Source: CAWCJL01 sp963795775 (GTDB taxonomy: Bacteria > Acidobacteriota > Terriglobia > Terriglobales > Acidobacteriaceae). From it: 64,000 bases of DNA. Each line of letters starts with the position of its first letter. Position 1 is the stretch's first letter. The stretch spans positions 62,001 through 126,000 of the forward strand of contig CAWCJL010000008.1 in the NCBI GenBank assembly GCA_963795775.1, in the 5' to 3' direction. A program made the position numbers and the translations under genes. Shown here piece after piece: positions 35,584 to 44,573 of this stretch. The notes under the pieces are model-generated. The model did not search any database. It had not been told where the DNA came from and saw only the letters and a list, made by a program, of their open reading frames with translations.

Positions 35584-36624
35584 CGCTCCGTCGTTCGCGG
35601 CCTGCGGGTCCTGGCCAGTGCCCTGCTGGCCCTGGGCGCCCGCAGGCGGCTCAATCTGCACCCGCAGCGGCGGCATGCCCACCACGTCATAAGTAGCGGA
35701 AGCGATGCCAATGCCGGCCTTGTCCAACCCGGCCAGGATGTCACGGCTCATCTTGTCCTTCAGATCGCGAATGCCTGTTTCCAGGCAAAGAAAGCGCACC
35801 GACATCTCCAGCCAGTTATCGGTCAGCCGCCAGAATACGCGCGGCTCAAGCTCTGAGCGCTTGACGAAATAGCGCCGCTCCAGCTCCTGCAGGGCCGGCT
35901 CCGCCAGTTCGCTGATTTTCACCGTGTGCCTGCGCGCCGCGTCCAGTAGGGCCTTCTCCGCTTCGGCGCGCTTGGCCCCGTACTCCACCGGAAGAGACAT
36001 CTCTTCCCAGATGTAGGGGAACTCACGGGTGAAGTTGTAGACCGGGTCCGAGAAGATTTTGGCGTTGGAGATGGTGACGATGCGCCCGGAGTACTGCCAG
36101 CTCTTGACCCACATGGCCGGCGCCGCGTCCTGGATGGAAGGCGGCTCGCCGATCTCCATTACGGTGGTCTGGATAAAGGAGAGCGCGATCACATCGCCGC
36201 GAACTCCGCCCATGGTGATGCGGTCACCCACGTTAAAGGTCTTGCTGCGCAGGATGGTGACATACCCGGCCACGCAGGCCACCGGCTGCTGCAGGGCGAA
36301 GGCCAGGCCAGCACCGATCAGTCCGGCGGCCGTGGCCAGGCGCGCCGGATTGTCGAACCAGATGGAGACCAGGCCGATCAGCGTCAGCACGGTGATGATC
36401 AGGTTCACGCCTTGGCGGGTCCAGAAGACGATCTTGGCCTTCCGCCCGCGGGAGGTGATGGCCCGCGCCAGCGCCCGAAGCAGCTTGCTGATCACCCACA
36501 TGATCAGGACGAAAACAATCGAAAACACTAACTTCTTGCCATTCTCCGGATCGACGCCGACCAGCCTGACCCCGAAGATCTCCACCACGCGGTGTGGCCC
36601 TACCAACTGAAACACCGGCGACAT
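35569..36624 (-). CDS. MscS-family mechanosensitive ion channel
   Basis: The ATG at 36624 follows GGAGGGAAG; upstream in-frame ATGs give no sensible sequence. The 351-residue protein has two or three N-terminal helices, then the pore-lining TM3 region GLIGAGLAFALQQPVACVAG and the MscS beta domain with KTFNVGDRITMGGVRGDVI and ISNAKIFSDPVYNFTRE. The long C-terminal domain ends in a Gln/Ala-rich tail. It protects against low-osmotic shock. It converges on and overlaps the EamA gene. Confidence 0.9.
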   Translation of the reverse strand: MSPVFQLVGPHRVVEIFGVRLVGVDPENGKKLVFSIVFVLIMWVISKLLRALARAITSRGRKAKIVFWTRQGVNLIITVLTLIGLVSIWFDNPARLATAAGLIGAGLAFALQQPVACVAGYVTILRSKTFNVGDRITMGGVRGDVIALSFIQTTVMEIGEPPSIQDAAPAMWVKSWQYSGRIVTISNAKIFSDPVYNFTREFPYIWEEMSLPVEYGAKRAEAEKALLDAARRHTVKISELAEPALQELERRYFVKRSELEPRVFWRLTDNWLEMSVRFLCLETGIRDLKDKMSRDILAGLDKAGIGIASATYDVVGMPPLRVQIEPPAGAQGQQGTGQDPQAANDGASVGS

Positions 36625-36923
36625 CGTATACTTCCCTCCAGGCGGAAATGCCCCCGCTCTCCTTGTTGAGACGCACGAAGAGTCCGCCGCGTGCCTTTGC
36701 CGGTACGCTTTCCAACCGGCCATAATCATCATGGCGCATTCAGCGGCCTTGCCCTATACTCGAAGCCATCGGGGCCCGGCATTGGCAGCCTGAACGCTCC
36801 GAAGGGACGAGGTGCGTCTTCCGCAGTCAGACTTCTCTGGCCCATGCGCATCCAGCAGCTCCCGCTGCTGAGGCTTTATCCTGGCGCGCGGCGGCACGTT
36901 TCTTACGAAGTCCCCTGCGTTCC

Positions 36924-37790
36924 ATGTCCGACGCGCTGATCTGCACCCTGTACCCTGCGCCCTGCCTGCTCTGCACCACCCCTCTTCTCCGCTTTTCCAG
37001 CGCACCCGTTTGCGCCCCTTGTCTCGAACGCCTGCATCCCCAGACCGGAATCCTATGCCAGCGTTGCGGTGAAGACCTGGGGGTCGCCAGCTTCTCTACC
37101 GGAGACCTTCGCCCGCCGAGCGACCGGCTATGCCAGCCCTGCCGCCTCGCGCCTCCGGCCTTTGTGCGGGCCATCGGCTATGGGGTGTACGAGAACGAAC
37201 TCCGGGGACTGATCCATCTGTTCAAGTACAGCGGTATCACGCCGCTGGCCCAGCCGCTGGGCAAGCGCCTGGCGCAAACGGTAGCGTCCGCCCAAGATCT
37301 TCCTCCTGCCCTGGTGGTGGTTCCCGTGCCGCTGCACAGCAGCAAGCGCCGGGAGCGCGGCTTCAATCACGCCTCGTTGATCGCTCGTTCCCTGACCCGC
37401 GAATTGCGCCGGCTGTCCCCGGAGCGGCAATGGGTGTTCGCGTCCGGCGCCCTGGCACGCATCCGCTGGACGGAAAGCCAGGCCAGCCTGACGCCACGGC
37501 AGCGCCGGCAGAATCTGCGCGGCGCCTTTGGCGTGCCCCATCCCAGCCGCATCCGCGGCAAGCATGTGCTTCTGGTGGACGATATCTATACCACAGGCGC
37601 GACGGCACGGGCCACGAGCACCGCGCTGCTGGCGGGCGGGGCGGCTTCCGTTTGGGTGGCGACCGTGGCCCGGGCCCAGCGCGAGGGCGTTGCGCAGTGG
37701 GACGCTGACGGTTCCTTCGGGAAAACCGTCGAATGGCTGGAGGGCGGGCCGGCGTCGGCTGCCACGGAAGGATCGGAGTTACAGGTTTAG
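36924..37790 (+). CDS. comF: ComF-family phosphoribosyltransferase-like protein
   Basis: The N-terminal third carries zinc-ribbon cysteines in pairs (CLLC, CAPC, CQRC, CQPC), and the C-terminal part is a PRPP-binding phosphoribosyltransferase fold with VVPVPLHSSKRRERGFNHA and the PRPP loop VLLVDDIYTTGATARAT. ComF is a cytosolic competence factor needed to bring single-stranded DNA into the cell. The protein is 288 residues, slightly longer than usual. An HNH gene follows after 25 bases. The window also contains two exported HhH proteins, so some natural-competence parts may be present. Confidence 0.88.
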   Translation: MSDALICTLYPAPCLLCTTPLLRFSSAPVCAPCLERLHPQTGILCQRCGEDLGVASFSTGDLRPPSDRLCQPCRLAPPAFVRAIGYGVYENELRGLIHLFKYSGITPLAQPLGKRLAQTVASAQDLPPALVVVPVPLHSSKRRERGFNHASLIARSLTRELRRLSPERQWVFASGALARIRWTESQASLTPRQRRQNLRGAFGVPHPSRIRGKHVLLVDDIYTTGATARATSTALLAGGAASVWVATVARAQREGVAQWDADGSFGKTVEWLEGGPASAATEGSELQV

Positions 37791-37815
37791 TTCAACAGGG
37801 TGAAGAGGGGTCGAG

Positions 37816-38481
37816 ATGTCGCTGGCAAAAACCATGGTCCACACGCGCAAAACCAAGCACGCCACCAACGCGCACCTGCCGCATGCCTCCGTACCGCAGG
37901 GCCCCAAGGACCTGCGCATTGCCCAGCCCACCAGCATGCAGCGTCCCGTACTGGTGCTCAATGCCTCCTACGAACCCATCAACATCTGCGGCGCGCGGCG
38001 TGCCCTCGTGCTGGTGCTGAAGGGCGTGGCGCGCACGGAAGAAGAGCAAGGCGCGATACTCCATGCCGCGCGCACGCGCATCGCCATGCCTTCGGTGATC
38101 CGCTTGCTCGAATACCGCCGCATTCCTCACCAGACCCGCGCTCTTTCGCGCAAGAACATCCTGCTGCGCGACCGGAATGCGTGCCAGTACTGCGGGATCG
38201 TGCTCAATGCCGGCGAGCTGACGCTGGACCACGTTCTGCCGCGTTCGCGCGGCGGGCTTTCCACCTGGGAAAATCTGGTGGCCTGCTGCCATAGCTGCAA
38301 CCGTCGCAAGGGCAACCACCTGCTCCATGAAATCCCGGACATGAAGCTGCTGCGGGAGCCGCGGCCATTCTCACTGCACACCAGCCGCCACATCATGCGC
38401 ATGATCGGCCACTCCGACCCCAAGTGGCGCCGCTATCTTTACTACGAAGATAGCCACAGCGGAGCGACGGAAGTCGCCTGA
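37816..38481 (+). CDS. HNH endonuclease-domain protein
   Basis: GAGGGG lies before the ATG at 37816. The C-terminal half has an HNH fold: zinc pair CQYC (near residue 124), LDHVLPRSRGGLSTWENL with the catalytic His, and CCHSCNRRKGN. The first 45 residues are basic, and residues 45-105 form the PVLVLNASYEPINICGARRA segment characteristic of stand-alone HNH proteins found widely in bacterial chromosomes. It is probably co-transcribed with comF. Its cellular target is unknown. Confidence 0.88.
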   Translation: MSLAKTMVHTRKTKHATNAHLPHASVPQGPKDLRIAQPTSMQRPVLVLNASYEPINICGARRALVLVLKGVARTEEEQGAILHAARTRIAMPSVIRLLEYRRIPHQTRALSRKNILLRDRNACQYCGIVLNAGELTLDHVLPRSRGGLSTWENLVACCHSCNRRKGNHLLHEIPDMKLLREPRPFSLHTSRHIMRMIGHSDPKWRRYLYYEDSHSGATEVA

Positions 38482-38507
38482 ACGCGCCGTCTTCCCGGCC
38501 CGGCAGG

Positions 38508-38595
38508 TGTCATCCCGAGCGAACGCAGCGAGCCCGAGCGATCTGGTGTTATCGCCAGGCTGGTGTCATCCCGAGCGAAGCCGAGGGATCTGCTT
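38508..38595 (+). repeat. two copies of a dispersed intergenic repeat (TGTCATCCCGAGC type)
   Basis: Copies start at 38508 and 38564. Each opens TGTCATCCCGAGCGAA, continues with an AGC-rich middle and ends near GATCTG. The second copy is best conserved. Further copies lie at 53365-53436. All are in gaps downstream of genes, never within a coding region here, which is the placement of REP-like elements. Confidence 0.75.
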
Positions 38596-38622
38596 CTTCG
38601 CCCGCGCCGGCACCGCATCCTG

Positions 38623-39435
38623 CTAAAGCTGCTCGCAGACCTTCGCCACATCGAAGCTGGGCTGCGGGTATTTCAGGTCGAGCCCGCGCATCGCTTCCAC
38701 CAAAATCTTCGAGATCGCTACATTGCGATACCACTTGTTGTCCGACGGAATGATGAACCAGGGCGCATGCCGCCGGCTGGTGTGTGTAATGGCGTCTTCA
38801 TAGGCAGCCTGGTACTTGGGCCAAAGCACCCGCTCCTTGAAGTCGCTCTCCGAAATCTTCCAGTGCTTGTCCTTGTCCTCGCAGCGCGCCCGCAGCCTTG
38901 CGGTCTGCTCGCCCTGGCTGATGTGGAGAAAAAACTTGAGGATGGTCACGCCGTTGTCCGCCAGCATCTGCTCAAAATCGTTGATCTCCCGGAAGCGCTG
39001 CCGGGCGACGTCGTTGCTGATGGTGCCATGCACGCGCGTGACCAGCACATCTTCATAGTGCGAACGGTTAAAGATGCCGATCATGCCCCGGCGCGGCACT
39101 GCCAGGTGCGCGCGCCACAGAAAGTCGTGCGAAGCCTCAAGCGGCGTCGGCACTTTGAAGGACGTCACGTTGCAGCCTTGCGGATTCAGCCCGGTGAAGA
39201 TGTGGCGGATAGTGCCGTCCTTACCCGCGGTATCCATCGCCTGCAGGACGACCAGCATCGCGTGCTCCGCGCCGGCGCTGAGCCGCTCCTGCAGGCGCTC
39301 CATCTCCAGCCGGTGGCGCTCGAGATACGGCTCGGCTTCAGCTTCGTTCTTGAACTTGCCTGTGGCAGAGGTGGAGAAGTCCTTGAGGCGCACCTTGGTC
39401 TTCGGCTTCACGAGATACGGCGAATGCAGTTTCAT
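38623..39435 (-). CDS. PPK2-family polyphosphate kinase
   Basis: PPK2 enzymes transfer phosphate between polyphosphate and nucleotides. The Walker A motif is MDTAGKDGTIRH, the lid region begins near PRRGMIGIFNRSHYEDV, and DNKWYRNVAISKILVEAM closes the core, all standard for the 270-residue single-domain form. The ATG at 39435 is preceded in frame by a GTG, so the N-terminus could be one residue longer. Whether it favours AMP, ADP or both cannot be read safely. It stands alone, downstream of a pair of repeats. Confidence 0.9.
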   Translation of the reverse strand: MKLHSPYLVKPKTKVRLKDFSTSATGKFKNEAEAEPYLERHRLEMERLQERLSAGAEHAMLVVLQAMDTAGKDGTIRHIFTGLNPQGCNVTSFKVPTPLEASHDFLWRAHLAVPRRGMIGIFNRSHYEDVLVTRVHGTISNDVARQRFREINDFEQMLADNGVTILKFFLHISQGEQTARLRARCEDKDKHWKISESDFKERVLWPKYQAAYEDAITHTSRRHAPWFIIPSDNKWYRNVAISKILVEAMRGLDLKYPQPSFDVAKVCEQL

Positions 39436-39550
39436 CACGTGATGGGATGCACGAAGGGACTGCGGAAGGGCGCACGAACAAAACGCAGGGGAACCGCCTG
39501 CCTGGACAGGGCTCCACTGCGCTATCTTTCACGCGAAGTCGGGGGAGTGG

Positions 39551-39763
39551 CTACTTCACTTCTGGTGTTGTCTGGTTCGGGGTCACGGCAACGTTTGCGT
39601 CCTGTTGCTTGACCGGATCAGGCGATCCCTTGATGCCGTCCTTGAAGCCCTTGAGACCTTCGCCCAATCCTTTGCCCAGCTCCGGCAGCTTGCGCGGTCC
39701 AAAGACCAGGAGAGCAACGACGAGAACAAGAATCAGATGTGTCGGTGTGAGTAATTCGCCCAT
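39551..39763 (-). CDS. tatA: Sec-independent (Tat) translocase subunit TatA/E
   Basis: The 70-residue protein has one N-terminal membrane helix (HLILVLVVALLVF) followed by the FGPRKLPELGKGLGEGLKGF amphipathic helix that marks TatA/E proteins, then a short polar tail. It forms the size-variable pore for folded proteins. No tatB or tatC is nearby, which is common in this group. Confidence 0.9.
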   Translation of the reverse strand: MGELLTPTHLILVLVVALLVFGPRKLPELGKGLGEGLKGFKDGIKGSPDPVKQQDANVAVTPNQTTPEVK

Positions 39764-39889
39764 AATGCATTCCTTCCGGCGCCGTTGGCTCGCGCCCCTA
39801 CCCTGCAGCGTCCGTGTCTTATTGTCGCATAGGGCTCCGGGAAAAGAGCCCGCTTGTGAAATATACGCGCAGGCGGGCGTTCTCGGATG

Positions 39890-40352
39890 TTACTGCGGTT
39901 TTCCCGCCGGCAACGCGGGCCGGGACGGGTCGGCTGCGGCCTCCAGTCGCTCGCTCACCATGCGATAGAAGTCCACCAGGTTTTCGCCCGCGCCGAGCGT
40001 CAACCGGCGATACACCTTGAGCGTGGGATACAGCCGGGATCCGCGAATATCCAGCGTGGGCACGGCCGCCTCCCCGCCGCCCGCATAGGGCGCGAGCAGC
40101 CATTCCCCGTCCCAGCGGAAACGCAGAACCTCTCCGAAGTAGCTGCCCCACAGCCGCGACTGGAAATCCAGATCGACCGCGGCCTGCCCGTCCAGCAGCT
40201 GTCTCAAGCGCACCCACCGAAGCCGGGGTGAAGTCCAGGCGCACGCGATGCTGCGTCTGAGCCACGCGCACCGCCTCCTGCGCATAAGCGCGCACCATAT
40301 CGCCGATCGAGTCGTACACTGCATCGGCCAGCCGCTGTTTACTGTCGAACAT
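39890..40352 (-). pseudogene. conserved-looking hypothetical protein, frameshifted
   Basis: The start at 40352 gives FDSKQRLADAVYDSIGDMV and VRLDFTPASV in one frame; the sequence then shifts by one base at the CCC run at 40213-40215 (plus strand) and resumes as LRQLLDGQAAVDLDFQSRLW and YFGEVLRFRWDGEWLLAPYA to the stop at 39890. Removing one base restores a smooth protein of about 153 residues with no signal peptide. I do not recognise the family. As with the other breaks in this window the change is a single extra base. Confidence 0.55.
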
Positions 40353-40542
40353 GGTTCGATGGTACCGCGTTCCGCGCGCCTGCCCGCGAGCTCGTTCCGT
40401 TGTGAGCGCGACGGCTCCTCGTGCCCGCACCCTCGCATGGATTGGGTGGGCAATGTATCTTGAAAGACGAAGAGTGAATACGAAAGAGTGTGCTCGTCGC
40501 GACGATAGGTTTCGAGCGCCCGGTCATGCGGAGGCAAGCAGT

Positions 40543-41401
40543 TTGGTAAAGAAATCCCGAGGTTTTTCTGGCGCGCGCTATGCGGCCGTGGTCTGTTTCG
40601 GTTTCCTGACGGCATCGATTTCAGTAAGCGCGCAGGCCACACCCCCGCAGTCGCAGCCACCCCAGACCCAGCCTGACCAGCCCGTCAACACGCCGCCCCC
40701 GGCCGCCGCTCAACAGCCCGCGCAATCCGCACCCGCGCAGGGCGCGCCCTCGCAATCACAGCCGCGCCCCACCGATCGCCAGAACCGTCGCCTGCCTCCT
40801 CCGCCTACGGTCGAGACCACGGGCAATCCCTATGAGTCCCTGGCCAACGTGCGGTACAACAACACGTGGGACCTGTACGGCGGCTTCGCCTTCTCGCACT
40901 TCAATGCCGGCCCCGCTCTCTACCAGGGATCGAACCTGGGCGGCTTCGACATCCAGGCCACGCGCTGGTTGACCCGCCATTTCGGCGCGACCGCCAACGG
41001 CCGCGGCTACTACGGCACCAACGGCGTGCGGCCGAACCCCTACGGCATTCGCGGCCCGCTGGTCTTTGAGCACCTCTTCCTGGGCGGCATCACTTACCGC
41101 TCGCTGCGCAACCAGCACGCCGCGCTCGATCTACACGCGTCTGGCCGGTTACGGCCTGGGCAACTTCGAGCACGCGCTCGACGGCGTTCCACCGCAGGCG
41201 GTGGGCCTGTTCTCGAACGGCGGTACGTTCGCCACCGCGCTGGGCGGCTCGCTGGACCTGAACCGCTCCCCCAAACTCGCGCTCCGCATCTCGCCCGACT
41301 ACATCCTGACCCGCTACGGCAGCATTAACCAGAACGAATTCGGGATCTCCGTGGGCATCCTCTACCGGCTGGGACTGGGCAAGGGCCCGCACGCCCGCTG
41401 A
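40543..41401 (+). pseudogene. outer-membrane beta-barrel protein with Pro/Gln-rich linker, frameshifted
   Basis: The TTG at 40543 has a GGAGG eight bases upstream and places a signal peptide (ending SISVSAQA) at the N-terminus. A Pro/Gln-rich linker of about 60 residues follows, then an OmpA-like eight-strand barrel: NTWDLYGGFAFSHFNAGP, LTRHFGATANGRGYYG, HLFLGGITYRSLRNQ. The frame breaks near 41115-41130 by one extra base and continues with IYTRLAGYGLGNFEHALDG and ISVGILYRLGLG to the stop. The intact form would be about 285 residues. Likely an OmpA-type surface barrel; the frame break may be an error. Confidence 0.65.
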
Positions 41402-41405
41402 TGCA

Positions 41406-41615
41406 GCAGGGGTCAGGGTGAGGCAGGGGTCAGGGGTCAGGGGTGAGCGACCAGCAGTTGGGCCCTCGATGAGTACCAGCCACCGGATGAAACAAACCCG
41501 ACGCGCTGGCCGGCGACTCACCGCCTGAACCGTTCATGCAGCGTGCCCCTGCTCACCGCTGGCCGCTGCTACTAATCCCTGGCCCCTGAACGCTGCCTGA
41601 CCCCTGACCCCTGCT
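41406..41615. repeat. inverted arms of CAGGGGTCAGGGG-type repeat
   Basis: The left arm (41406-41443) is several tandem GGGGTCA units, and the right arm (41583-41615) is their inverse, with TGACCCCTGACCCCTG. The 140 bases between show no gene. The arms lie at the ends of two convergent genes, the beta-barrel and the aldo/keto reductase. A related inverted repeat sits between rplQ and rpoA at 57362-57427. Confidence 0.65.
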
Positions 41616-42611
41616 CTACTCCCGCACCGCCGGAGTCAGGTACTCCGGCCCCACCGGATCCTTTACCACCTGCGCGATGATCTGCGCCATAGCCTCCCGC
41701 GCGCGATCGTCCAGGTGCCAGCCCATCACGGACTCCACTGCGTCAAGCTGCTGCGGCGAATGGGCCCCCCACAGGGCCGCGCTGATGCCTGGCTGGTCCA
41801 GCACCCAACGCGCTGCCAGCTCCAGCACGTGCTTGCGGTAGTGTTGCTGGGCAAATCCATCCAGCCGCTCCACCGCTGCCAGGTACTGCCCGAAACGCGG
41901 CTGCTGGAACTTGGGATCCTCGCGGCGGATATCGCCTTCGGCGAACTGGGTGTCGGCGCGCAGACGGCCCGCCAGCAGACTGCGGCACAGCGAACTGTAG
42001 GTCAGCACTGCAATCTCATGTTCCCGGCAATACGGCAATACTTGCTCGTCAATGGCGCGTTCGAACAGGTTATAGGGCGGCTGGATGGCATGGATGGGAG
42101 CGACCCTGCGAAAGGCCTCCAACTGCGCCACGCTGAAGTTGCTGACGCCAATGGCGCGGATGCGGCCCTGCTCGAAAAAGCGCAGAAAGGCGCCCGCGAC
42201 CTCTTCCATGGGGGTCCGCGTGTCCGGCCAATGCACGAAGTAGAGATCGATATACGAGGTGCCCAGCCGCGCCAGGGAGGCGCGCAATTCGCGCTCGATG
42301 CGGTCCACCGTAGAGTTGGCCACCACCGCGCCGGGGCGCCCGGGCACATCCCACTCCAGGCCGCATTTGGTCGCCAGGTAGAAGTCCTCGCGCCGTCCGT
42401 GCTCCTTGATCGCTTTGCCGATGACGGTTTCGGCCCGGCCGAAGCCGTAGATGGGCGCGGTGTCGATCAGGTTCATGCCGTGCTCAAAGATCGCCAGGCA
42501 GGTGCGTACAGCGTCGCTCTCCTCGACCGCACCCCACTCCGAACCGCCGAGCGCCCAGGTGCCCAACCCGATCCGCGAAACTTCCGTGTCATGGATTCTG
42601 GTGTATTCCAT
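41616..42611 (-). CDS. aldo/keto reductase
   Basis: A 331-residue NADPH-dependent oxidoreductase with the (beta/alpha)8 AKR landmarks: IGLGTWALGG, DTAPIYGFGRAE containing the catalytic Asp and Tyr, ATKCGLEW with the Lys, YFVHWPDTRTPMEE with the His, and GVSNFSVAQLEAF. The substrate is unknown. It stands alone, convergent with the beta-barrel gene, and its end coincides with the right arm of the inverted repeat. Confidence 0.92.
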   Translation of the reverse strand: MEYTRIHDTEVSRIGLGTWALGGSEWGAVEESDAVRTCLAIFEHGMNLIDTAPIYGFGRAETVIGKAIKEHGRREDFYLATKCGLEWDVPGRPGAVVANSTVDRIERELRASLARLGTSYIDLYFVHWPDTRTPMEEVAGAFLRFFEQGRIRAIGVSNFSVAQLEAFRRVAPIHAIQPPYNLFERAIDEQVLPYCREHEIAVLTYSSLCRSLLAGRLRADTQFAEGDIRREDPKFQQPRFGQYLAAVERLDGFAQQHYRKHVLELAARWVLDQPGISAALWGAHSPQQLDAVESVMGWHLDDRAREAMAQIIAQVVKDPVGPEYLTPAVRE

Positions 42612-42746
42612 ACTCGCACCCTAGCACGAACCGGTGGGGTGCCTTCTTGGTCGCCGCACGCGTTTAGCATTGCACCTGCCGATGCCAGCCCTCGAATGCG
42701 CCTCCAATCAGCTCTTAACAAATTGGCGGTTGAATATACTGCATAG

Positions 42747-43901
42747 ATGAGTGCTAACGCAGTTGCAGTAGAGGTTCCACCTGGTATAGCCAGATCGAAG
42801 TTCATCCCTGAGCTCAATGCAATTCGCGGGCTAGCTATACTAGCGGTCCTTTTCTACCATTTCGGCAGCCTCTACACGCCAGAACACAAAACGCTGCTTG
42901 ACCACTTTTTCCAAAGCGTGTGTCACTGCGGATGGATGGGGGTAGACCTCTTTTTTGTGCTCTCAGGTTTCCTGATCACCGGTATCCTACTCGACGCCAA
43001 GGGTTCACAGCGATACTTCAGTTCTTTCTACGTGAGGCGCATTCTAAGGATCTTTCCTCTTTATTACGGGGTCCTGATTGCGGTATTCTGGCTTGCCCCT
43101 GCCCTTAGTACACTCCTTCATAGGCATTTCGAGAGTGCGCCTTCGCAGTGGTCCTATTGGTTACATGTATCAAACTGGTTGACAGCGTTTGATCCCAAGG
43201 GGCCGTTGGTTACGAACTTCTGGACGCTATCTGTGGAAGAGCAATTCTACTTGGTGTGGCCAGCGGTCATCGCGCTCTGTCCAAACCGATGGAACGCCAG
43301 ACTTTGTTGTTGTCTCATCCTTGGCGCGCTAATCCTGCGGAATTTACCGCTGTTCCTGCATATTCAAGCTGCTCACGATAATTTCATGTACAGGCTAACG
43401 CCGTTTCGCATCGATACCTTAGTGCTGGGCGCGCTCGGAGCCATTGCAGTGCGGCGGCAACAGTGGCCGGCCATCTCAGGTATCGTAAGAGCCGCATGTT
43501 TCATAGCCGGAGCATTTATCCTGGTTGCCGTGGTTGCGCGACAGCGGACGGTGTGGCCTGGCAATATGGCCGTTATTCGATTCGGGTACACCGGGGTAGC
43601 TCTTCTCTGCGCCAGTGCGGTCCTACATGCGTATGAAACTCACCGAATGAACCTGTTCGGTGCCAGAATCCTGCGGTCCACGACGCTTACACGACTCGGA
43701 GAGTATAGCTACGGAATTTACGTGTTCCACGGAATCGTTCGGGCCTATGTGCCTCGTCTGCACCTCGGAAATCCATCAACCCGGATTTCCCAACTCTCGA
43801 TCATGGCAATTGGCATGTGCGCGGCATTTGTCATTGCCATAGCTTCGTTCTATTTCTACGAGCAGCCTTTCTTGAAGCTCAAGAAGCGCTTTTCTTATTG
43901 A
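42747..43901 (+). CDS. acyltransferase-3 (OafA/YrhL-like) membrane protein
   Basis: Ten or so membrane helices and the family motifs IRGLAILAVLFYHFGSL (with the catalytic His), GVDLFFVLSGFLITGILL, RRILRIFPLYY and SVEEQFYLVWP are present. Such enzymes O-acetylate cell-surface sugars or antibiotics at the inner membrane. There is no SGNH tail, so the transfer step may need a partner. The gene has noticeably lower GC and different codon use (many ATA, CTA, TTA codons) than its neighbours, which suggests recent acquisition. Confidence 0.9.
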   Translation: MSANAVAVEVPPGIARSKFIPELNAIRGLAILAVLFYHFGSLYTPEHKTLLDHFFQSVCHCGWMGVDLFFVLSGFLITGILLDAKGSQRYFSSFYVRRILRIFPLYYGVLIAVFWLAPALSTLLHRHFESAPSQWSYWLHVSNWLTAFDPKGPLVTNFWTLSVEEQFYLVWPAVIALCPNRWNARLCCCLILGALILRNLPLFLHIQAAHDNFMYRLTPFRIDTLVLGALGAIAVRRQQWPAISGIVRAACFIAGAFILVAVVARQRTVWPGNMAVIRFGYTGVALLCASAVLHAYETHRMNLFGARILRSTTLTRLGEYSYGIYVFHGIVRAYVPRLHLGNPSTRISQLSIMAIGMCAAFVIAIASFYFYEQPFLKLKKRFSY

Positions 43902-44084
43902 TCCTGGAACGGCTGCGCCCGCGCAACCTTCTCTGCCTGGGATTACATGGATGGCAGTACCGGGCACACCATGATGCAGCAGACTTGACAGCAGCAGCTT
44001 TGCTCGATGAGCATGACCAGCGCCGCCCTACCGCAGCGGAACCATGCTGAATCCACGGTAGTCGCGACCTGACAAGGAGATCGA

Positions 44085-44510
44085 ATGATGATACGAAACG
44101 CGCGACGGATAGGACTCAGCTTCCTCAGCCTGGCGCTGCTTCTCGCGATGGGCTTTCCCGCGCAAATGCTGCACGCGCAGGCGATGCAAAGCACGCCCAG
44201 TACGGGCGCCAGCTCCACACATGGCGCGACGCACGCGAAGAGCTCTGCAGCTCAAGGCAACATGAGCGCGAATACCGGCGAAATGGTGGACCTGAACACG
44301 GCCACTGTCGATCAGCTCAAGGCGCTTCCCGGCATCGGCGACACCTACGCGCAGAAGATCGTGGACGGCCGTCCTTACGCCAAGAAGACCGACCTGGTGC
44401 AGAAGAAGATCATCCCGCAGGCGACCTACAATAAGATTTCGAGCATGGTCATTGCCAAACGCGGCGCTGCGAAATCAGGGAAGAGCGGCGCGATGGCTCC
44501 CATGAAATAG
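44085..44510 (+). CDS. exported helix-hairpin-helix (ComEA-like) protein
   Basis: GGAGA precedes twin ATG codons at 44085 and 44088. A signal peptide (ending QMLHAQA) and a Ser/Thr/His-rich linker lead to MVDLNTATVDQLKALPGIGD and AQKIVDGRPY, a (HhH)2 domain like the ComEA DNA receptor. The basic C-terminus fits DNA contact. No ComEC is visible in the window. It is a distant relative of the HhH lipoprotein at 16.9-17.3 kb. Confidence 0.82.
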   Translation: MMIRNARRIGLSFLSLALLLAMGFPAQMLHAQAMQSTPSTGASSTHGATHAKSSAAQGNMSANTGEMVDLNTATVDQLKALPGIGDTYAQKIVDGRPYAKKTDLVQKKIIPQATYNKISSMVIAKRGAAKSGKSGAMAPMK

Positions 44511-44525
44511 CCGGCCGCACGCACG

Positions 44526-44557
44526 AAGGCCCGTCCGAGGACGGGCCTTTTCGTTTT
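44526..44557 (+). terminator. rho-independent terminator between the HhH gene and ndk
   Basis: AAGGCCCGTCC at 44526-44536 pairs perfectly with GGACGGGCCTT at 44539-44549 around a two-base loop, and TTCGTTTTT follows. It ends the plus-strand HhH transcript and could act on the convergent ndk transcript too. Confidence 0.85.
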
Positions 44558-44573
44558 TAGCGTGGATGGTGCG

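Noticed and set aside
38508..38595. Short CRISPR-like repeat pair
   Set aside because: Only two imperfect copies, with no equal-length spacers; copies elsewhere in gaps fit a REP-like family.
39551..39763. TatB instead of TatA
   Set aside because: The protein is too short and has the FGPRKLPELGKGLGE pattern of TatA/E.
41406..41615. CRISPR array
   Set aside because: The repeated GGGGTCA units are too short, irregular and lack spacers; no cas genes are present.
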